A DNA stretch of 64,000 bases from assembly GCF_019449275.2 (NCBI RefSeq), contig NZ_JAHZQZ020000011.1, positions 186,001 to 250,000 on the forward strand, written 5' to 3'. The translations under genes and the position numbers were made by a program. The notes below the pieces were generated by a model. That model made no database searches. It saw nothing but the letters and a program-made list of their open reading frames with translations, and was not told where the DNA came from. This DNA is from Microbacterium sp. HD4P20 (GTDB taxonomy: Bacteria; Actinomycetota; Actinomycetes; Actinomycetales; Microbacteriaceae). This document shows, in pieces, positions 59,274 through 64,000 of the stretch (position 1 is its first letter; every line of letters starts with the position of its first letter).

Positions 59274-60131
59274 TCAGAGCAAGCCGAGGCGGTCGAAGGC
59301 GTTCCAGACGCCGTCGTCGAGCACGGCGGTGGTGACGAAGTCGGCGAGGCGCTTGAGCTCATCGTGGGCGTTGCCCATCGCGACGCTCGTGCCGCACACC
59401 TCGAACATCTCGACGTCGTTCCAGCTGTCGCCGATCGCGACGGCGTCGGCGGCATCCCGGCCGAGGTGCTCCAGCAGCAGCTGGATCGCCGTCCCCTTGT
59501 TGGTGCCGCGCTCGCAGATCTCGCCATTCGAGCCGCCTGGCAGTGGAATGCTCCCCGGCACGATGAGGAAATCGTCGCCCAGTTCGGCGCGCAGCACCTC
59601 CAGCCCGTCGGTGCGCTCGCTCACGAACACCGCCTTCGCGATGCGCGAGAGGTCCGCCTCCGCCACGCGCGGGAACTCGCGGTCCGCGAGCCCCGCGAGG
59701 GAGTCCTCGGGGCGCAGGCCGCGAGACGCGTCACGCTCGCGCAGCTCCTGCGCGTACGAGACCATCAGCTCGGCCATGTCGTCGCTGTTGTAGATGCCGT
59801 CGTGCGATTGCAGGAAGAACCGGATGCCGTGGCTGCGCAGCACGGTGAGCATTCGATCGGTCGCCTCGGGGCTCAGCGGACGGTCGGCGATCACCGTGTC
59901 GCCGGCGGTCACCAGTGCCCCCGAGTTCGTGATGGCGCCGTCGAACCCGATCTCGGCCACCTTCGGATGGATGTCGATGGCCGCGCGCCCGGTGCTCAGG
60001 TACACCTCGTGCCCCGCGGCGCGGGCGGCACGCACGGCAGCACCCGTCGAGGGTGCGACGTGCGAGCCGTGCTCGAGGATCGTGCCGTCCACATCGAGGA
60101 AGACGAGGCGGCGCGGGGGAGCGGATGTCAT
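59274..60131 (-). CDS. HAD-superfamily phosphatase, Cof type
   Basis: A 285-residue HAD hydrolase with a C2 cap. Motif I FLDVDGT (residues ~10-16), motif II STGR, motif III at the Lys in RGTNKGTAI (~216-224) and motif IV GDSWNDVEMF (~241-250). It dephosphorylates sugar phosphates or cofactors. The ATG overlaps the acetyltransferase stop (ATGA), so both are read as one unit. Confidence 0.9.
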   Translation of the reverse strand: MTSAPPRRLVFLDVDGTILEHGSHVAPSTGAAVRAARAAGHEVYLSTGRAAIDIHPKVAEIGFDGAITNSGALVTAGDTVIADRPLSPEATDRMLTVLRSHGIRFFLQSHDGIYNSDDMAELMVSYAQELRERDASRGLRPEDSLAGLADREFPRVAEADLSRIAKAVFVSERTDGLEVLRAELGDDFLIVPGSIPLPGGSNGEICERGTNKGTAIQLLLEHLGRDAADAVAIGDSWNDVEMFEVCGTSVAMGNAHDELKRLADFVTTAVLDDGVWNAFDRLGLL

Positions 60132-60640
60132 GCGTCAGTGCTCGTTCCGGCGTCAGTGCTCGTCCCCGGTGAGAGCAGGCGCTTGCGCATGAAGACCTGC
60201 TCGATCCCGTCGTCGCCGGGGACCCGCTGCGTCTCGACGTACCCCTCGCGGCGATACAGCCGCAGGTTCGCCTCGCTCAGCGAACCGGTGAACAGCTCGG
60301 CCTCGGTCGCTCCGAGCGCCGCGCCGCGCTCTTCGACGGCGGCCAAGAGCTTGGTACCGATCCCACGCCCCTGCTGGTCGGGTGCGATCGCGAGACGCCC
60401 GACCAGCAGCAGGTCGCCGTCGCGGCGCGCGCGGACGGCGCCGACGATGCGTGTGCCGTCCACCGCGACGCAGCCGAGGTTGTCGGCCAGCTCGGCCTCG
60501 AGCTCGTCGAGCGTCTGCGTGAGCGGCGTGAGCTCGGGTGCGCCGTAGATCTGGGCCTCCTGCACGAAGGCGGCGCGCTGCAGCGTCAGCACTTCGCCCG
60601 CGTCAAGGGGGCGGATCGGTCGCAGCGTGAGATCTCCCAT
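60128..60640 (-). CDS. GNAT-family N-acetyltransferase
   Basis: A 170-residue acetyltransferase. Acetyl-CoA site VGRLAIAPDQQGRGIGTKLLAA (residues ~79-100; R/QxxGxG/A). Substrate unknown. The C-terminus repeats GTSTDA twice because of an 18-bp direct DNA duplication near 60130-60166. ATG 60640 follows TAGCGT (60652-60647) by exactly six bases. Cotranscribed and coupled to the HAD gene. Confidence 0.87.
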   Translation of the reverse strand: MGDLTLRPIRPLDAGEVLTLQRAAFVQEAQIYGAPELTPLTQTLDELEAELADNLGCVAVDGTRIVGAVRARRDGDLLLVGRLAIAPDQQGRGIGTKLLAAVEERGAALGATEAELFTGSLSEANLRLYRREGYVETQRVPGDDGIEQVFMRKRLLSPGTSTDAGTSTDA

Positions 60641-60713
60641 CGGTCCACGCTAGCGCTGCCCGGCGACACCCCGGTCCGGCATCCGTCCAGGCGGGTCCCC
60701 TACCCTGGACGAC

Positions 60714-61958
60714 ATGACCGAGTCCTCTCCCGTGCGCGCGACAAAACCAAAGCAGGTGCGTCCCGCGACCGAGGGATGGACGCAGAAGAAGGATGCCGAG
60801 GGTCGGCCGCTTCTGCAGTTCGCCAGCCCGAAGCGGGGAAAGCCTCCCGTCCACCTCGCCGACCTCACGCCCGAGCAGCGAGCGGCCCGGGTCGCTGAAC
60901 TGGGGATGCCGGGGTTCCGGGCGAAGCAGCTCGAGATGCACTACTTCCAGCACTGGACCCACGACCCGGCCGACATGACCGACCTCCCGGCTGCGGGCCG
61001 CGAGGAGTTCGTGCACGGCATGCTCCCGCCGCTGCTGACCGAGGTTCGGCGTCTCGAGACCGATCGCGGCGACACGATCAAGTTCCTCTGGAAGCTGCAC
61101 GACGGCGCGCTCGTCGAGTCGGTGCTCATGCGCTACACCGGCCGAATCACGCTGTGCGTGTCGAGCCAGGCGGGCTGCGGCATGAACTGCCCCTTCTGCG
61201 CGACAGGGCAGGCAGGGCTCACGCGCAACATGTCGGCCGCCGAGATCGTCGAGCAGATCGTCCGGGCCAACCGCCTCATCTCCGACGGCGGCCTCGGCGA
61301 CCCGCGACGCGTCGGCCACGACGGTGAGCGGGTCACCAACATCGTCTTCATGGGTATGGGCGAGCCGCTGGCCAACTATGCCCGCGTGATGCAGGCTGTC
61401 CGCGTCATGACCGACAAGGAGCACGGCCTCGGCATGAGCGCACGCGGCATCACCGTCTCGACCGTGGGCCTCGTTCCGGCGATCACGAAGCTCGCGGACG
61501 AAGACATCCCGGTGACCTTCGCGCTGTCGCTGCACGCGCCAGACGACAAGCTGCGCGACGAGCTCATCCCGGTCAACTCGCGCTGGAAGGTCGATGAGGC
61601 CCTCGACGCCGCCCGCGCCTACTTCGACAAGACCGGCCGGCGCGTTTCGATCGAGTACGCCCTCATCAAGGACATGAACGACCACGCGTGGCGGGCCGAC
61701 CTCCTGGCCGAGAAGCTCAATGCGCGCGGCCGCGGGTGGGTGCACGTGAACCCCATCCCGCTCAACCCCACGCCCGGGTCGATCTGGACCGCGTCCGATG
61801 TGCCGGTGCAGAACGAGTTCGTGCGTCGGCTGAACGACGCCGGCATCCCGACGACGCTGCGCGACACACGCGGCAAAGAGATCGACGGGGCCTGCGGCCA
61901 GCTGGTTGCGACCGAGGACGATCAGGCCGTCGCCGCCGCGACCCCGCTCGAGGTCTGA
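60714..61958 (+). CDS. rlmN: dual-specificity rRNA/tRNA methyltransferase RlmN
   Basis: A 414-residue radical-SAM enzyme that methylates C2 of A2503 in 23S rRNA and A37 of some tRNAs. Cluster motif CGMNCPFC (residues ~160-167), [24 protein letters not shown] (SAM region, ~213-227), [17 protein letters not shown] and the final catalytic Cys in [13 protein letters not shown] [11 protein letters not shown] charged N-terminus of ~40 residues precedes the fold. ATG 60714 is seven bases after TACCCT (60701-60706). Confidence 0.95.
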   Translation: MTESSPVRATKPKQVRPATEGWTQKKDAEGRPLLQFASPKRGKPPVHLADLTPEQRAARVAELGMPGFRAKQLEMHYFQHWTHDPADMTDLPAAGREEFVHGMLPPLLTEVRRLETDRGDTIKFLWKLHDGALVESVLMRYTGRITLCVSSQAGCGMNCPFCATGQAGLTRNMSAAEIVEQIVRANRLISDGGLGDPRRVGHDGERVTNIVFMGMGEPLANYARVMQAVRVMTDKEHGLGMSARGITVSTVGLVPAITKLADEDIPVTFALSLHAPDDKLRDELIPVNSRWKVDEALDAARAYFDKTGRRVSIEYALIKDMNDHAWRADLLAEKLNARGRGWVHVNPIPLNPTPGSIWTASDVPVQNEFVRRLNDAGIPTTLRDTRGKEIDGACGQLVATEDDQAVAAATPLEV

Positions 61959-62105
61959 CGCCGGCGGGCCGCCCGGCCTGCGGCATCCGGATTCCGGTCC
62001 TTTCGCCCTCCGCGAACCCGCTGACGGAATGTCCGCGGCTTGTGGGAAGGTTTCCATCGGCCTCACTTCGCGCGCCCTGCGGCGCCCTCGCTCCGGGAGA
62101 AATCC

Positions 62106-63839
62106 GTGCTGGCAAAGCTCCTCGTCCGCTATCTCAGACCATCCAAGTGGTTGCTCCTGGGCGTGCTGGTCTTTCAGTTCGCATCGGCGCTCGCGATGCT
62201 CTTCCTGCCGAGCCTCAACGCCGACATCATCAACAACGGTCTCGTCCAGGGCGACACCGCGTACATCCTGAACACCGGCCTGCTCATGCTCGCCGTGTCG
62301 CTCGGCCAGATCGTGGCCGCGATCATCGCCACGTGGTTCGCCGCGCGCGCCGCCATGCGCGCCGGACGCGACCTGCGCGACGACATCTTCGAACGGGTCT
62401 CGGGTTTCTCCGAGCGTGAGGTCACCGGGTTCGGAGCGGGGTCGCTGATCACGCGCAACACCAACGACGTGCAGCAGGTGCAGATGCTCGCGATGATGTC
62501 GGCCACGTTCCTCGTGTCGGCGCCGCTCCTCGCGATCGGCGGCATCATCCTCGCGGTGACGCAGGGTCCGAGCCTGTCCTGGATCATCGCGGTGGCCGTG
62601 CCCGTGCTGCTCATCGTCGCGGGGCTCATCATCGGCCGGATGGTGCCGCTCTTCCGGGCCTTCCAGGTCAAGCTCGACGGGGTGAACCGCGTGATGCGCG
62701 AGCAGCTCACCGGCATCCGGGTCATCCGCGCGTTCGTGCGCGAGCCGATCGAGGAGGAGCGCTTCGGCGAGGCCAACACCGAGATCATGGTCGTCGGGCG
62801 CAAGGTGGGCTCGCTGTTCGTCGTCCTCTTCCCGGCGGTGATGCTGATCCTCAACGTCACGGTCGTCGGTGTGATCTGGTTCGGCGGCATCCAGGTCGAC
62901 GCCGGTGACATCCAGATCGGCACGCTCTTCGCCTTCATGCAGTACGTCATGATCATCCTGTCGGGGGTCATGATGGCGAGCTTCATGACCATGATGATTC
63001 CCCGCGCCGCCGTGTCGGCTGAGCGCATCGGCGAGGTTCTCGACACCCGCTCCAGCCTCGACCGGGCGGCGGACGCGCGGACCGACTTCCCCGAGCCGGG
63101 CACCGTCGAATTCCGTGGTGTGACGTTCACGTACCCCGGCGCCGAGAAGCCGATCCTTTCGGACATCAGCTTCCGCGCCGCCCCCGGCGAGACCGTCGCG
63201 GTCGTGGGGTCGACCGGTGCCGGCAAGACGACGCTGGTCTCGCTCATTCCGCGCCTGTTCGACGTGACCGACGGTGCGGTGCTCGTCGGTGGCGTCGACG
63301 TGCGCGAGGCCGACCTCGACGCGCTGTGGCGCCGGATCGGACTGGTGCCGCAGCGACCCTTCCTGTTCTCGGGCACCGTCGCGTCGAACCTGCGCTTCGG
63401 CCGCGAGGAGGCGACGGATGCCGAGCTGTGGCACGCACTCGAGATCGCCCAGGCGAGCGACTTCGTGGCGCAGATGGAAGGCGGACTCGACGCGCGCATC
63501 GCGCAGGGCGGCACCAACGTCTCGGGTGGCCAGCGCCAGCGACTGGCGATCGCGCGTGCGATCGTGCACAACCCGCGCGTACTCGTCTTCGACGACTCGT
63601 TCTCGGCCCTCGACCTCACCACCGACGCGAGGCTCAGGCAGGCGCTGTGGCGCGAACTGCCGGAGGTGACCAAGATCGTGGTCGCGCAGCGCGTATCGAC
63701 GATCACCGACGCCGACCGAATCGTGGTCCTCGACGACGGCCGCATCGTGGGTCTCGGCACGCACGAACGGCTGCTCGAGACCAGCCAGACCTATCGCGAG
63801 ATCGTCGAATCCCAGCTCGGAGCGGAGGTCGCGCGATGA
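62106..63839 (+). CDS. ABC exporter half, degenerate-site subunit
   Basis: A 577-residue exporter half with six membrane segments (residues ~15-300) and an ABC domain (~340-570). Walker A is GSTGAGKTT and the signature VSGGQRQRLAIA, but Walker B ends in VLVFDDSFSALD, with Asp where the catalytic Glu normally stands. This is the hallmark of the degenerate ATP site in heterodimeric exporters (TM287/288 and TmrAB types), and the next gene overlaps by ATGA as the partner. The substrate is probably lipid or drug. GTG 62106 has GGGAGA six bases upstream. Confidence 0.9.
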   Translation: MLAKLLVRYLRPSKWLLLGVLVFQFASALAMLFLPSLNADIINNGLVQGDTAYILNTGLLMLAVSLGQIVAAIIATWFAARAAMRAGRDLRDDIFERVSGFSEREVTGFGAGSLITRNTNDVQQVQMLAMMSATFLVSAPLLAIGGIILAVTQGPSLSWIIAVAVPVLLIVAGLIIGRMVPLFRAFQVKLDGVNRVMREQLTGIRVIRAFVREPIEEERFGEANTEIMVVGRKVGSLFVVLFPAVMLILNVTVVGVIWFGGIQVDAGDIQIGTLFAFMQYVMIILSGVMMASFMTMMIPRAAVSAERIGEVLDTRSSLDRAADARTDFPEPGTVEFRGVTFTYPGAEKPILSDISFRAAPGETVAVVGSTGAGKTTLVSLIPRLFDVTDGAVLVGGVDVREADLDALWRRIGLVPQRPFLFSGTVASNLRFGREEATDAELWHALEIAQASDFVAQMEGGLDARIAQGGTNVSGGQRQRLAIARAIVHNPRVLVFDDSFSALDLTTDARLRQALWRELPEVTKIVVAQRVSTITDADRIVVLDDGRIVGLGTHERLLETSQTYREIVESQLGAEVAR

Positions 63840-64000
63840 GCGACGACAAGAAGACCAGCCGTCGCTCGCCGCGCCGCGCGCGCACGGCCGTTGCCGACGT
63901 CGAGGCCGCAGCGGCCGACCTCAGCCCCGAAGAGAAGCTCGAGCTCGAGATGGCCGAGCAGGCCCGCCTCGCGGCCGACGACTGGAGCGGGGGCGTCGCC
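63836..64000 (+). CDS. partner ABC exporter half, N-terminal part only
   Basis: The first 55 codons before the window end. ATG 63836 overlaps the stop of the previous gene (ATGA). The visible sequence is a Lys/Arg-rich then Ala/Glu-rich cytoplasmic tail. Its identity as the second half of the heterodimeric exporter is inferred from position and overlap; no ABC motif is inside the window. Confidence 0.65.
   Translation, partial: MSDDKKTSRRSPRRARTAVADVEAAAADLSPEEKLELEMAEQARLAADDWSGGVA

Noticed and set aside
60603..63764. A 1053-codon minus-strand frame over rlmN and the ABC exporter
   Set aside because: Shadow of two genes with complete motifs on the plus strand.
1..64000. tRNA or rRNA genes
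   Set aside because: I looked for cloverleaf-like segments and rRNA landmarks and saw none; a dedicated scan would be needed to exclude a tRNA.

Overview
The window is GC-rich (roughly 70% by eye) and gene-dense, with short gaps and many 4-bp ATGA/GTGA overlaps. It looks like an actinobacterial chromosome, most likely Microbacteriaceae and probably Microbacterium. The reasons are the CofG-CofH fusion (FbiC type) with Fgd, an F420 gene set, YkoE/D/C-type thiamine ECF genes behind a TPP riboswitch, the CCCTTCGACAAGCTCAGG repeat common in Micrococcales, and many starts with a -10-like hexamer six bases upstream (leaderless). The species call is inference; no rRNA or tRNA gene was seen.

Layout. 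1-8.4 kb: a POT peptide transporter (cut by the window edge), a DHA2 MFS pump, an acetyltransferase, an SDR with a coupled small gene, a 42/68-bp repeat array, a cyclase-family hydrolase, a small basic ORF, an o-succinylbenzoate synthase/racemase and a lipoprotein. 8.4-15 kb: a convergent dyad repeat and one giant secreted rhamnogalacturonan enzyme (CE12-like esterase plus PL11 lyase) with LacI-type operator candidates upstream. 15-23.6 kb: alpha-hydroxy-acid oxidase, glycyl-tRNA synthetase, an NfeD-flotillin pair, a divergent MFS/TetR pair, a LysE exporter, a small acidic protein and an HhH-GPD protein. 23.6-30.7 kb: a four-gene FtsX-type ABC operon. 30.7-34.5 kb: heme genes hemY and hemD flanking three small membrane-associated proteins.

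34.5-42.7 kb is the F420 region: cofD and a TSUP permease on the plus strand, facing a tightly overlapped minus-strand operon fbiC - Baeyer-Villiger-type monooxygenase - fgd - cofC, then a cupin. The CofG half of FbiC is intact, but the CofH half has lost the CxxxCxxC radical-SAM cluster motif, and the linker between the halves carries a 25-bp inverted repeat. This is the most unusual point in the window. 42.7-49.5 kb: a small conserved protein, an ABC-2 exporter, a 3-hydroxyisobutyryl-CoA hydrolase, an LssY_C protein, a membrane protein and a J-domain protein. 49.5-54.3 kb: a D-Ala-D-Ala carboxypeptidase and the riboswitch-controlled thiamine ECF operon. 54.3-64 kb: SRPBCC and APH-like genes, DUF488, a short-chain acyl-CoA catabolic operon behind a palindromic operator, VOC, HAD and GNAT genes, rlmN, and the start of a heterodimeric ABC exporter.

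A theme runs through the window: several families of short palindromic repeats lie not only between genes but inside coding sequences, where they form linkers, N-terminal extensions or gene junctions (fbiC, an ABC ATPase pair, an APH-like kinase and an SDR).
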